From: Bradyrhizobium sp. RD5-C2
Lineage (GTDB): Bacteria > Pseudomonadota > Alphaproteobacteria > Rhizobiales > Xanthobacteraceae
DNA length: 64,000 nucleotides
Direction of reading: 5' to 3'
Assembly (NCBI RefSeq): GCF_019972155.1
Contig: NZ_BOVL01000026.1
Span: 322,634 to 386,633, forward strand
In this document: positions 25,956-37,580 of the stretch, in pieces
How positions within the stretch are numbered: position 1 is the stretch's first letter
How the letters are laid out: the number at the start of each line of letters is the position of its first letter
Notes under the pieces: model-generated
The model's database searches: none
Seen by the model: the letters and a program-made list of their open reading frames with translations, nothing else
What the model was told of the DNA's origin: nothing
Position numbers and translations under genes: made by a program

Positions 25956-27338
25956 TTACGCCTTGGCAGCAACGTAGCCGTAATAATTCATCAGAAAATC
26001 CGCAAGGGGCAGGGGCTTCAGAGCCCCGCCCTTGCTCGGGTGCGGGATCGCGTAGTCTCCCTTGCCCCAGGTAAAGATCGTTGTCGTCACGTTTCCGTTC
26101 GACACTTGAACCTTGTCGCGCAAGACGACCCAGTGCCGCGTGAGCACGGAGCCTTCGTCAGACTGGTCGTCATATTCGATCATATTGGCGCTTATGAATA
26201 GGCATACGCGGTATCCGCCGGCGAGCAGGGCGTTGGCTTCCATGACGTTGTCGATGCCCTTGCTGAATTTCAGATTGGTCTCCTCGCGCACGTCCTGGTA
26301 TCCAGCCTTGCGGAACCATTGCTCCATTTCGCTCGGTACGGTGATTCCAGCGACATCGCTTATTCTGCCGGTGTCGTCAAAATCGAGGAACCAATTTTCG
26401 GAGTCGCGAATGGAGGCGCATGTCAGCCAATCAACGTGGTCCAGCGAGTAGGGCGGCGTGTAGTTCTTCACGTCCTTTCCAGGCTTGATCAGCAGGCGGC
26501 CGAGGCTCGCTTGCCCCTTCTGATACATGTCGATGGCGAACCGCGCATACTGCCCCGGCTTGTCGGATGCGTAGCTGAACATCAATGCGGACGGTCCGCA
26601 CAGGCTTGCCTGATCCTGATCGATGAGGCTCGGCTTCGCAATGCGCCTGAGAATGCCTATCCCGACGCGGTGCGGGTCGAGCTTCGGAAAGAACGTCGTC
26701 CTCGTGTTCTTCAGGAAATCGCAGACCATCTCCGCGGCGAGCTTCTTTTGATCCGAATTGAGGTCGTACGGACCAACCCCGAGCCACTTCTTCTTTTCGT
26801 CGCCGACGAAGAGCGTGATGAGCTTTTTTGAAGTCGGCGAGAGCGTTCTGGAGGTGCTCGCAATGGTCATCAGGTCGTCCAGCTCGAATGCGGTGACCGT
26901 GCCGTCCGCGACGGTCGCCCTGATGATGTCAACCACTTCCGCATAATCTAGCTTTGAATCGTCGATCAAACCCTTGCGAAGCGCGGCATCGACGGATGGG
27001 GTCGTGATCCCATCCCATTGACCTTTTGGAGAGGGAGGCTTGGCGGCCACCTTCGTCGAGAGGTCAACGAGCCTGCTGAAAGTTGGCCCGCCAGGCCGAA
27101 TATAGCCGTCAGGCGTGCCCGGGAAGTTCTTTTGCTGGAAATACAGAATTGAGGTGTAGAGGCTGTCGCTGGCATGACCTGTCACGACCACTTGCGGCTT
27201 GAGCGTGGTCTCCGCACCCCCGTCGGAAATGGCGATCTTGTTGAGCAGCGAGATGACCAGCTCCTGGTCTTGCTTCCAGTTCTGGCAGCTGCGACCCGTC
27301 GCCGCAAACCGACCGACCTTGTCTTTCAACTGCGGCAT
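25956..27338 (-). CDS. Peptidoglycan-binding-like plus papain-like cysteine protease, candidate effector
   Basis: This is a 460-residue multidomain protein. Residues 1-95 look like a peptidoglycan-binding module (DQELVISLLNKIAISDGGAE, then YFQQKNFPGTPDGYIRPGG). Residues 130-210 are a small helical domain with VADGTVTAFELDDLM. Residues 240-460 contain QASLCGPSALMFSY with Cys247, RHWVVLRDKV with His402 and TWGKGDY, an order typical of C39/C58-like papain-fold proteases. There is no signal peptide. It lies in the peptidase block next to the T6SS, so a T6SS-delivered cell-wall-targeted or proteolytic toxin is a reasonable guess. Confidence 0.72.
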   Translation of the reverse strand: MPQLKDKVGRFAATGRSCQNWKQDQELVISLLNKIAISDGGAETTLKPQVVVTGHASDSLYTSILYFQQKNFPGTPDGYIRPGGPTFSRLVDLSTKVAAKPPSPKGQWDGITTPSVDAALRKGLIDDSKLDYAEVVDIIRATVADGTVTAFELDDLMTIASTSRTLSPTSKKLITLFVGDEKKKWLGVGPYDLNSDQKKLAAEMVCDFLKNTRTTFFPKLDPHRVGIGILRRIAKPSLIDQDQASLCGPSALMFSYASDKPGQYARFAIDMYQKGQASLGRLLIKPGKDVKNYTPPYSLDHVDWLTCASIRDSENWFLDFDDTGRISDVAGITVPSEMEQWFRKAGYQDVREETNLKFSKGIDNVMEANALLAGGYRVCLFISANMIEYDDQSDEGSVLTRHWVVLRDKVQVSNGNVTTTIFTWGKGDYAIPHPSKGGALKPLPLADFLMNYYGYVAAKA

Positions 27339-27377
27339 ATCGCCTCCCAGATCCGGACCGCAGATCTACGGTCCGCG

Positions 27378-28256
27378 TCAGCGCGAGCCTCTCGGCTTGG
27401 AGCCGAGCAAATCGTGCGTCCCACTGACGCTCAACGTTCCCGAGCACTCGAAGCCCCCGAAAATTCCGCAGGAACCGGTGACGGTGACGCGCAGGTCCTT
27501 GCGCTGATACAGGTCGACCGATATGCCAAATCGCGAAAAGTCATTGGCGCTGTTCGGCAGGATCAGGTCGATGTGATCGATCGCCCAGCGCGGCAAATTG
27601 GGGTTGCTCTTCCAGAACAGCTCATTGACGGCGTGATGGCCGAAATTCGGTCCGACCGTGAGGGCGCCGTCTGCTCCCTCAAACACGAAGCCCGTCTCGT
27701 CGATGTGAACGTTGACGCGGTCGGGCGCTACCGCGAAATGTAGCGATGTGATGTCTTGCGGCTGCGGGTCCTTGCCGAACTGCGCACTGTAGTCGTCGCT
27801 CCATTGCCCTCGGTCGCGCCCAAGCCCGAAGCCGTGCCGGCCTGGAAGATCTCGCGTCGAGAGCGGCCGGTCGGATAGCTTTGGGCGCCAGATTTCCCGA
27901 AATCCCTTGCCGATCGTGGCCGCCATCGACAGATCTAGCGCCCAATGCGACGGTTTCTCCGGGCTTTTCCCTTCGGCGAAGGCGTCGAATCCATCCGACG
28001 TCTTGGCAATCCGCAGCACCTTGACCAAGTCTTCCCAATCCTTCGGCAGAAACGTGACGCCGTCGAGCGTGCTCGTCGCGGCCGCTACGCCGTACTTCTC
28101 CAATTGACGGCGGATATAGGCTTTTTCGTCGTAGAGGCGGACATTGGGATTCGGCCCCGCGAAATATTTTGACAGATCGATCTGTGGCCGAAGCATGGTT
28201 AGCCGCGCGGCGATCTTCCGGTAGGTGTCGGTCGTTGTCGGGTCGGTGGTCGTCAC
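27378..28256 (-). CDS. Uncharacterised protein of the T6SS-flanking peptidase block
   Basis: The family is not recognised. The preferred start is GTG at 28256 (VTTTDPTTTDTYRKIAARL), giving 292 residues; the frame is open to 28508, but the extension overlaps the divergent gene and looks non-coding. Features are YDEKAYIRRQLEKYG, a WEDLVKVLRIAKTSDGF segment, SLHFAVAPDRVNVHIDETGF and HHAVNELFWK, and two Cys in SCGIFGGFECSG near the C-terminus. No signal peptide is present. It ends 39 bp before the cysteine protease gene on the same strand, so they form an operon, perhaps as partner, adaptor or second toxin. Confidence 0.68.
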   Translation of the reverse strand: MTTTDPTTTDTYRKIAARLTMLRPQIDLSKYFAGPNPNVRLYDEKAYIRRQLEKYGVAAATSTLDGVTFLPKDWEDLVKVLRIAKTSDGFDAFAEGKSPEKPSHWALDLSMAATIGKGFREIWRPKLSDRPLSTRDLPGRHGFGLGRDRGQWSDDYSAQFGKDPQPQDITSLHFAVAPDRVNVHIDETGFVFEGADGALTVGPNFGHHAVNELFWKSNPNLPRWAIDHIDLILPNSANDFSRFGISVDLYQRKDLRVTVTGSCGIFGGFECSGTLSVSGTHDLLGSKPRGSR

Positions 28257-28384
28257 GGGGCCATCCTCAGAGCAAAGCCTGTCTCCGATTGGTCTGGCCC
28301 GGACGGGGCCGGGTTCAACTGAACCTCCCAACCGGAAAAGCCGACCACTATTCGTGGAGCGGTGTAAAGAGCGAGGACGATCCG

Positions 28385-29014
28385 ATGTCACTTCGGAGCA
28401 GGGTGCTAGACGTACTCCACGGCCCGGCGGTCGCGCGCATGCGCTTCCGGTTTCCGATCCGTGGCAGCCACGTAACGATTGCACCGCAAACGTTCCATCA
28501 CGTCGCACGCGCGATCCGGTTGGGACAGGTCAGCGTCAGGGTCCCGACGGACCTCGCGGCAGGTGTTGCGGCGCAATATAACGATGTCGCGCGAACACGA
28601 GCGGACGGTACTGTCGTCGCGGCGAATACGCTGGAGGTGGTGTCGGCAACGGGCCGGATGGACGAAGCCTATATCGTCCATGAGGCCTTGCATGCGGCTT
28701 ACGATCTGCTGCGCACCGGCCTTGACGCCAATGCGGAGGAGGCGTCCGCCTATGTCTGCACTGCGCTTTATTGCCGCATGACAGGTCTACCGCGACCTCG
28801 CTGGGCGAACGGCCCGATCTACGCCAACGCCGCCGAAGTTGCCCGAACGCTGCTATCACAATATCAGAAGGGTGATCCCGGCATTCCCTGGGTCGGCGAA
28901 CATGAATGGCGGATGCTGCGCGCCGGTGTGGGCCTTAATTCGGTCTATGCCAGTGGGCCTGGCGGCATTCTCACCGGATGGCTCCTCGGCCAACAATACA
29001 CCCACGACGGCTGA
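28385..29014 (+). CDS. Putative HExxH zincin metallopeptidase
   Basis: This is a 209-residue protein from the ATG at 28385 (MSLRSRVLDVLHGP). IVHEALHAAYDLL gives H99, E100 and H103, and NAEEASAYVC 15 residues on offers Glu118/119 as third ligand, a gluzincin-like arrangement. The rest is helical, with a Gly-rich C-terminus (ASGPGGILTGWLLG). It is divergent from the unknown gene at 28256 with 128 bp between. It is the third HExxH protein of the block; all three differ outside the motif. Effector status is inferred from its place beside the T6SS. Confidence 0.68.
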   Translation: MSLRSRVLDVLHGPAVARMRFRFPIRGSHVTIAPQTFHHVARAIRLGQVSVRVPTDLAAGVAAQYNDVARTRADGTVVAANTLEVVSATGRMDEAYIVHEALHAAYDLLRTGLDANAEEASAYVCTALYCRMTGLPRPRWANGPIYANAAEVARTLLSQYQKGDPGIPWVGEHEWRMLRAGVGLNSVYASGPGGILTGWLLGQQYTHDG

Positions 29015-29102
29015 TGGGACGGGGCCGGATCCGCTCCACAAACTGCTGGCCGGCGGGCTAATCGCTGCCAGTTCGTGCCGAGGTTAACCGCCGTTGAAGG
29101 TG

Positions 29103-30689
29103 TTAGGCAACCAGCAGACCTAGTTTGCCGACCGTCGCCAGCGAGCGGTCAACACTCTGTCGGGTTGAGAGTAGCAACGGCTCGGCGGGCTGCCCGGCAT
29201 CATCCACTTGCTTGACCTGGATGGTCTGTCCGAAGGTTTCGGTCATTTCGGCCGTGATTTGCTCGATCGTTCGAGAGCCGTCGAGCAGTTGCAGGAAGTG
29301 GCGCGTCCTGTCGTCTTCCAACTGCACCGTTTGGTGGAGCAGGTTGGTGACCAGTGGTCCGGTCTGCGCTTGTCTGCGAGCGAGTAGGCTCGCCTGCGGG
29401 CAATCCGTGACTTCCGTCACGAGAAAGGGCGGCGATTTCAGAAAGGAGATCTCGCCGCTGCAAGCTAGGATATAGAGCGCATCCGTCAATATCCGTTGGT
29501 CGTCGCTTGTTTGCCGGCCTTCCAACAGCGCCCGGGCGCCATCGAGCAGTTCAGTGAACGAGAGCGCGCGAGGCCAGGCCCGGCCGAGACAAAGATGTGC
29601 AGCCTTCAGGAGCGGATTGGCCACCGTGATTTGGCTGCCGTCCTGATTTTCAAACTCCATTTCGGAATCGTCGGTCAGGCAGGTGTCGGGTCGACGTGGG
29701 CTCGCGGTGCTTAGCAGATAGAACCGGGTGATGAAGTCGAGATCGACCCGGCGGCCAAGGGAGATGCCCTCGTGGCAGAGCAACGTACGCCGAAACCCGT
29801 TGCCGTCGATGAAGTCCTGATATTGATCGCGCGCCATGAATTCGTTTTCGGGAAAGCGCTGCAGCGTGGCGCGCACCTCTTCAGTGTAACCCGCAAGATA
29901 GCGTCGTGAAAAGTCGGCGTCGCTCAGATACTGCAGCCCATGTCGGCCAGCATCTTCGACGACTTCGTGTAGCAGGAAGGCTGTCGCGCCCTGGTCGAGA
30001 TCGTCGTGAAAAAGCAATTCATCCGGAGCCTTGAGAACACGGTTGCACTGATCGCGCATGACCGCACCGTGCACTGAGTTGGACTTCGTCCCCTCGCTGA
30101 GAAACTTCACGATGGCGCGAGCTTGTCCAACCTTCTCCTTCATCCCCGTTATGCTCCGGGTGTGGTAGCGCATCATGTCGCGAACCATGTCGCGAAGGTG
30201 CGAGAACGGGTGCGCGTTATAGCTGACGTAGCAGAGCCCCTCGGGTGCCAAATTCCGTTTGAAAATGGTCATCATCTTCTCGCGCACGATCGGCGGTACC
30301 CATGAATACACGCCATGAGCGATGATGTAGTCGAACTGTCCGAAGGCCGCGTCGACATCCATGATGTCGCAATGCAGAAGCCTGATGTTGCTCAGGCCCA
30401 ATGCGGCGATGTTTCGCTGCCCGCGTTCGATGGTAACGCCACTCAGGTCGATGCCGACGAACTCGCTATCCGGATATTGGAAGGCCATGGGCAGCAGATT
30501 GCCGCCAACGCCGCAGCCGAGCTCCAGAACCCGGCAGTGCTCGACCGGAGCCGGCTGCATACCGTAGACGGTCGCGATCGTTGCCAGTTGGTTTGGGTGA
30601 GTGAGCCCGTAGACATGCCCGGGATAGTACACCTCATCGTATGGTGTGATGCCGGTGGTTGGCTGGCGGTGTTCGGTCTGGATGTTCAT
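29103..30689 (-). CDS. SAM-dependent methyltransferase with methyltransferase regulatory domain
   Basis: This 528-residue protein has an N-terminal class I methyltransferase domain with the SAM loop VLELGCGVGGNLLP (motif I), FVGIDLSG and YIIAHGVYSWVP, then a central methyltransferase regulatory domain (PF10119-like) from about residue 220, and a C-terminal segment with DGSRTIEQITAEMTETFGQ resembling PqqD-like or winged-helix repeats. The target is unknown. It begins 6 bp after the clpV stop and is the last gene of the leftward T6SS operon, so it may modify a T6SS component or effector. Confidence 0.88.
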   Translation of the reverse strand: MNIQTEHRQPTTGITPYDEVYYPGHVYGLTHPNQLATIATVYGMQPAPVEHCRVLELGCGVGGNLLPMAFQYPDSEFVGIDLSGVTIERGQRNIAALGLSNIRLLHCDIMDVDAAFGQFDYIIAHGVYSWVPPIVREKMMTIFKRNLAPEGLCYVSYNAHPFSHLRDMVRDMMRYHTRSITGMKEKVGQARAIVKFLSEGTKSNSVHGAVMRDQCNRVLKAPDELLFHDDLDQGATAFLLHEVVEDAGRHGLQYLSDADFSRRYLAGYTEEVRATLQRFPENEFMARDQYQDFIDGNGFRRTLLCHEGISLGRRVDLDFITRFYLLSTASPRRPDTCLTDDSEMEFENQDGSQITVANPLLKAAHLCLGRAWPRALSFTELLDGARALLEGRQTSDDQRILTDALYILACSGEISFLKSPPFLVTEVTDCPQASLLARRQAQTGPLVTNLLHQTVQLEDDRTRHFLQLLDGSRTIEQITAEMTETFGQTIQVKQVDDAGQPAEPLLLSTRQSVDRSLATVGKLGLLVA

Positions 30690-30694
30690 CGCAG

Positions 30695-33331
<2,637 letters not shown>

Positions 33332-33430
33332 GGTGGGCCTCCTGCTCAATTGCCCCGGGGCGATGCCCGGCTCATCTTGGAAATTGGCGCGAATTCCATG
33401 ATGTTAGGACAGTCGGACCGGTGCCTAGGT

Positions 33431-34459
33431 TCAAATCGGTGGGGCGTCTGTCGGGGTGCTTCGCCGGGCTCTCAGACGCTCGGCAAGGTGAAAGCGAGCA
33501 TCGCGGCGATATTCCTCGGTCGAGGCCCAGTTCGGTGAAACCCAGCTGGTCCACCCGAGGCGTCCGCTCTGTCCAAGCTTCATCGGGACGACTGCTCCCG
33601 CCGGAATGGCGAGTTCTACCTCCCACTCGAGTTCGTCGCCGATATAGAAGTACACGGCGTCAGCTAGGGGCTCGGACAAGTTAGGCGCTTCAGTGGGCAG
33701 GAACTGCTCGTATTGAGCAAAATCCTTCACGAAAACGCGAACCCTGATCTTGTCTTCGACACTGAACACCCGCGAGCCCAGAAGCGCGTCGTGGCCGAGC
33801 CTGGCGTGCGCCGCGCCGAGGCGGCTGCAGTGGCTTGCCTCGAATGGGAGCCATGTGCCGACAAATTCGTCGATCTCAACCCTGACATCGAACAGCCCCT
33901 GCAGCAGCCGGGCCAGTCGTGACGCGGATTTCGCCCTGGGTGCGACCAGTCCAGCGAAGCTGAGCTTCGCCATGTCCGGTACCGTGTCTCGATTGGCAAA
34001 GATATCAGAGCCAAGGCCGGCAAAGGAGCCCACATAGGCGATGAAGCGGTCATCCGATGGCCTGTCATGCTGCGCGATCGGCCGCGCGTCCGCCCAGGCA
34101 CGAAAGAACAATTGCAGAAAGCGTCCATTGAGAAGGTCGAGAAAGCGCGGAAAGGCGTCGTCTCGCATCAACTGCCAACCGACGCTCTCGTCGGTGGTGG
34201 CCAGAGGCAGCGCGCCTTGCGGTCCGAGGAGGCCGAGGAATTTGACCAGGATTCTGAGCCTGCCATCGCGGTCGTCGACTGAGCTCAGATTGGACGCGGG
34301 AAATTCCAGATAGGGGGTTTGACCGAGGTCAACAAATTCCTCGCGACGCGCGGCACTGTCGCCGATCCGCGGTCGATCTGGATTGGATCGCTCGAGCTGG
34401 CGGAGCGTCTGGAAGAAATCGAACCGCCAAGGCTCGGCCTTCATTTGATCGATCAGCAT
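33431..34459 (-). CDS. tssG: T6SS baseplate subunit TssG
   Basis: This 342-residue TssG (ImpH/VasB) forms the baseplate wedge with TssE, TssF and TssK. It shows the family opening PWRFDFFQTLRQLERSNPDRPRIG (residues about 11-34), then LGLLGPQGALPL, and a C-terminal half with the FVGTWLPFE segment and LGHDALLGSRVFSVEDKIRV. The ATG overlaps the tssF stop (TGATG), so the two are translationally coupled. The length is normal for the family. Confidence 0.95.
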   Translation of the reverse strand: MLIDQMKAEPWRFDFFQTLRQLERSNPDRPRIGDSAARREEFVDLGQTPYLEFPASNLSSVDDRDGRLRILVKFLGLLGPQGALPLATTDESVGWQLMRDDAFPRFLDLLNGRFLQLFFRAWADARPIAQHDRPSDDRFIAYVGSFAGLGSDIFANRDTVPDMAKLSFAGLVAPRAKSASRLARLLQGLFDVRVEIDEFVGTWLPFEASHCSRLGAAHARLGHDALLGSRVFSVEDKIRVRVFVKDFAQYEQFLPTEAPNLSEPLADAVYFYIGDELEWEVELAIPAGAVVPMKLGQSGRLGWTSWVSPNWASTEEYRRDARFHLAERLRARRSTPTDAPPI

Positions 34460-36426
34460 CACAGCGGCCTCCGGGTGCCCATGCGGGTCGGCCAGCGCAT
34501 GATCTCGCCGCGTTCCGAAGTCGATATGACCGTTTGGGTGAAGGTGTTGAAGCCCGAATAGTCGGCGAAAAAGCGCTCCAGCACCGCCCCGAGCAGGAAC
34601 ACGCCACTGCCTTCGAATGCCTTCTCGTCGAGTGTGACGGTGATCTCCAGGCCGCGCGCTGCGCCACTGCCGGTACGCTCACGCACTCGCCGCACCACGG
34701 GCCTGCTCTCGACGCTGCGCACGCCACGAATCTTTCGTTCCGTAGCGTCGTCGAACTGGTCGGCGAATAATGACAGCATCTCCCGCAGTGCTCCGGCGTT
34801 CTTGCCGCCGCTGCGTTCTACGAGGCCGAGATAGTTCAAACTCAGCATGTTGATCAGGCGCCAACTGACAACACCGCTATTGGCGATTTCACTGCGACTG
34901 CGCAACTGCGCCACCACTGGCTCGCGTGGCCGGGTGGGCCCGGCGATGCACATCAGCTCGAGCGAGGTGTCATCCAGCAGGCGAAAGTCCGCTCCGCCTT
35001 GGCCGACCGGCAGATGTTCCGTGAGATGCCGGTTGGAGCACAACGCCCGGACGCTCAGTTCGGCGGCAGATCCGTCGCCGCTCAGGTCACCAGGCTCGAG
35101 CAGCGAAAGGAACATGTCTGTCCCGGTGTAGTCGGAGGCCGTGCCATATGTCTTTTCCTCGACGGTGCGGCGCCGCGGTAGCCGACGAACGGTAAAATAA
35201 AGTCCCTCGACCGATGTGGCCGTGCGGTCGACTGCGGCGGAGTACAGCGGACGCACCTGCCGCTTGTCTTTTTCTGCGGGGAAGTGCGCGTAAACCTCCA
35301 GTACCTGGTGCGGCTCGTATTCGAGATAGCGGCTTCGGTCGGGCACCACGTGGTATTCGTGCGTATTCGATTTGACAGGGATGCGATCGCTGGTTTTCTC
35401 GAACAGGTTGATTGCCGGGGCAGTGTAGAGACTGAAAGTCTCTGCCCGGACGTAGGCCGCAAGCCGTGAGTTGTGCTCATCGAACGCGAAGACGATATCG
35501 ATTGACTTGCCGCGCAACCGAGGCATCACAGCGCGAAGTCCCGTCAGATTGATGCCAAGGAACTTGCGCGGAAACACGAAATACTCCCGCAACAACTCCG
35601 AGCCGCGAAAGACCCGGTTATCGTTAGGAAACAGGGATTCGTTCTCGCCGAAGCCGACCTGTTGCACACAGTCGTTCGGGGCCCGGATGACGACCGGATC
35701 GCCGAAATCGTCGAGATAGCGAAAGTAGACGCTGATGCAGTTCGAGGTCAGCTGTTCGTAGAGCGCGACAGCGTCGGATTCGGCGCCGGTAAGATAGATA
35801 GGCAATTCGCTGGTGCGGCAGCCCGCGAACCAGGTTTCCGGCTTGTTGCGAGCCTCCGCGTCCGCCGGCTCTTCGTCGAGCCGCGCGGCGGTACGGTGGG
35901 TCATGGAGAGCCTGAGCCCCGCAATGACCTCTCCGCCGATTGGAATCCCGAGGGCCTGCAATGCGCCCGCGGTCGCAAAATATTCGGCACCGGTGACGTC
36001 AAAGGGCCAAAGTACGATATCGCGGCAAAGCCTGAATCGGCAGGCGAGGCTCCGTTCCCTTTCGCGATAGCTCGCATCGAAGTAGGCGCCCCGCGCGATT
36101 TTCCTGCCGTCGCGCAATGCCGGATCGGCATAGGGTGGCTGTGCCTTGACCAGCATGGCAGATGGAGTTGGCGCGAGATAGTTCGGAACCAGCTGTTCGA
36201 GCAGGTTTGCCGTGAACTCCGGAAATTCGTGCTTGAGCTTGAGCTGAACGCGAGCAGCAAGGAACGCGGCTCCTTCGAGCAGCCCCGAAATCATTGGATC
36301 TGAGCGATCGCGGATCAGCCCGCCGAGGCGTTCGGCGATGCCAGGATATTCCTCGGCAAAGTCTTCCGCATGCTCGTACAGCAGCGACAGTTCACGGTTG
36401 TAGAAGTCGAGGAATTCGCGATTCAT
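34459..36426 (-). CDS. tssF: T6SS baseplate subunit TssF
   Basis: This 655-residue TssF (ImpG/VasA) is the large wedge component of the baseplate. The N-terminus FLDFYNRELSLLYEHAEDFA and the following GLLEGAAFLAARVQLKLKHE are the family signature, and the C-terminus carries GVFLLGAVLERFFADYSGFN with the typical LERFFA..... NSFTQ-like ending. It follows tssE by one base and overlaps tssG, in line with the conserved E-F-G order. Confidence 0.96.
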   Translation of the reverse strand: MNREFLDFYNRELSLLYEHAEDFAEEYPGIAERLGGLIRDRSDPMISGLLEGAAFLAARVQLKLKHEFPEFTANLLEQLVPNYLAPTPSAMLVKAQPPYADPALRDGRKIARGAYFDASYRERERSLACRFRLCRDIVLWPFDVTGAEYFATAGALQALGIPIGGEVIAGLRLSMTHRTAARLDEEPADAEARNKPETWFAGCRTSELPIYLTGAESDAVALYEQLTSNCISVYFRYLDDFGDPVVIRAPNDCVQQVGFGENESLFPNDNRVFRGSELLREYFVFPRKFLGINLTGLRAVMPRLRGKSIDIVFAFDEHNSRLAAYVRAETFSLYTAPAINLFEKTSDRIPVKSNTHEYHVVPDRSRYLEYEPHQVLEVYAHFPAEKDKRQVRPLYSAAVDRTATSVEGLYFTVRRLPRRRTVEEKTYGTASDYTGTDMFLSLLEPGDLSGDGSAAELSVRALCSNRHLTEHLPVGQGGADFRLLDDTSLELMCIAGPTRPREPVVAQLRSRSEIANSGVVSWRLINMLSLNYLGLVERSGGKNAGALREMLSLFADQFDDATERKIRGVRSVESRPVVRRVRERTGSGAARGLEITVTLDEKAFEGSGVFLLGAVLERFFADYSGFNTFTQTVISTSERGEIMRWPTRMGTRRPL

Positions 36427-36427
36427 G

Positions 36428-36976
36428 CTATAGTCGATTGATCTGGATGTCGCCGCTGTCGAGGTCGACGTCCGCGACGAATTCTACGGGCACGTTGAGC
36501 GGCTCGCACTTCAGGTCGGATTGCACGACAAAGCGCAGCTTGAGTTGTTCGGGGCCCACGGAGGTGTCACGGCGCACCCGGATGGACCTGCGATCGAGTC
36601 GCGGCTCGTACGTCGCAAGTGACATGCGCAGGGCGTCGCTGAGCTCTTCGTCCGTGACCTCGTCGATCGAACGGTTTGCGATGTCGGGAAAACCATAGTT
36701 TAAAATCGAGGTGCGAACGTGGCCGCGGCCAGTCAGATCGAGCGTCGATTCGAGGGCAATGGTATTCAGGAGCGTTTCAACATCATGCGAAACCTCCCGC
36801 CGTAGCACCGTCTCCGAGATCGGGAAACGACCAGTGCTGCGCCGTCCCGCTATGACTCGCTCACCGAACTGATCGCGCAGTTCGAGTGGCTTGCGCGCAT
36901 CACGAGCGTCATAAGCCGCACGAAAGGCCAGCATCAATGGCGGAGAGAGCCGGTCCTTCTTTGGCGTAACAGTCAT
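36428..36976 (-). CDS. tssE: T6SS baseplate protein TssE (gp25-like)
   Basis: This 182-residue homologue of phage T4 gp25, from the ATG at 36976 (MTVTPKKDR), sits at the sheath base. Signatures are the RREVSHDVETLLNTIALE helix, RTSILNYGFPDIANRS and a C-terminal strand with QLKLRFVVQSDLKCEPLNVP. The frame is open further upstream, but that part reaches over the intergenic region behind hcp and looks unlike protein. It is followed by tssF after one base. Confidence 0.95.
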   Translation of the reverse strand: MTVTPKKDRLSPPLMLAFRAAYDARDARKPLELRDQFGERVIAGRRSTGRFPISETVLRREVSHDVETLLNTIALESTLDLTGRGHVRTSILNYGFPDIANRSIDEVTDEELSDALRMSLATYEPRLDRRSIRVRRDTSVGPEQLKLRFVVQSDLKCEPLNVPVEFVADVDLDSGDIQINRL

Positions 36977-37043
36977 TGACAATCTCCGTACCGCCAACGC
37001 CGATTGCCATTCTTGGCAACCGGCGCCAGACAGGAGCTTACGA

Positions 37044-37529
37044 TCAGGCCCATTCCTTGTTGGCCGGAACGTCCCAGCCGAAGGTCGGCGATGCGCCGGC
37101 GCCACCCTTGTCCGTCTGGGTCTTGTACGTCATCTTCACCTTCGCGAAGTTCAAGCTCACATTTTCGGTGAGACGATCTTCGCCATGGGATCCGCCGGTC
37201 GATACGCTCGAGACCAGCACGTGCTTCATCTCGATCTTGAGATACTCCAGCGGATTTTCACCGGCCTTGCGGACAGTGAGGATCGCGGTATCGATGTGCT
37301 TGCCGTTGGCGCAGACCTTGAACAGCTCAGGCGTCGCCTTGTCGACGAAGTGCGTGAAGTGGAGATCCTGAACGTTGACCTTGCCGGCGCCACCGCCTGA
37401 CCCGCTGTGGAAGGTGCCGCTCTGGCTCTCGCCAAAGGACCAGCTCAAAATGTCGATTTCGTCCTTGTGTTTGTCGTCGAGCGACTCGCCCTTGATCGGG
37501 TCGAGTTTCAAAAAGATATCGACAGCCAT
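37044..37529 (-). CDS. hcp: T6SS inner tube protein Hcp (TssD)
   Basis: This 161-residue Hcp-family protein stacks as hexamers to form the expelled tube. It starts MAVDIFLKLDPIKGES, with DILSWSFGESQSGTFHSGSG and the beta strands VQDLHFTHFVDKATPEL, HVLVSSVSTGGS and AKVKMTYKTQ. There is no C-terminal extension, so it is not an evolved Hcp. It is placed between tssC and tssE, which is the usual position in rhizobial imp clusters. Confidence 0.96.
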   Translation of the reverse strand: MAVDIFLKLDPIKGESLDDKHKDEIDILSWSFGESQSGTFHSGSGGGAGKVNVQDLHFTHFVDKATPELFKVCANGKHIDTAILTVRKAGENPLEYLKIEMKHVLVSSVSTGGSHGEDRLTENVSLNFAKVKMTYKTQTDKGGAGASPTFGWDVPANKEWA

Positions 37530-37580
37530 ATCATAGCCCTTTCAAAAACCTGGATGAGTGACAGTTGCGATAACGCGGCG

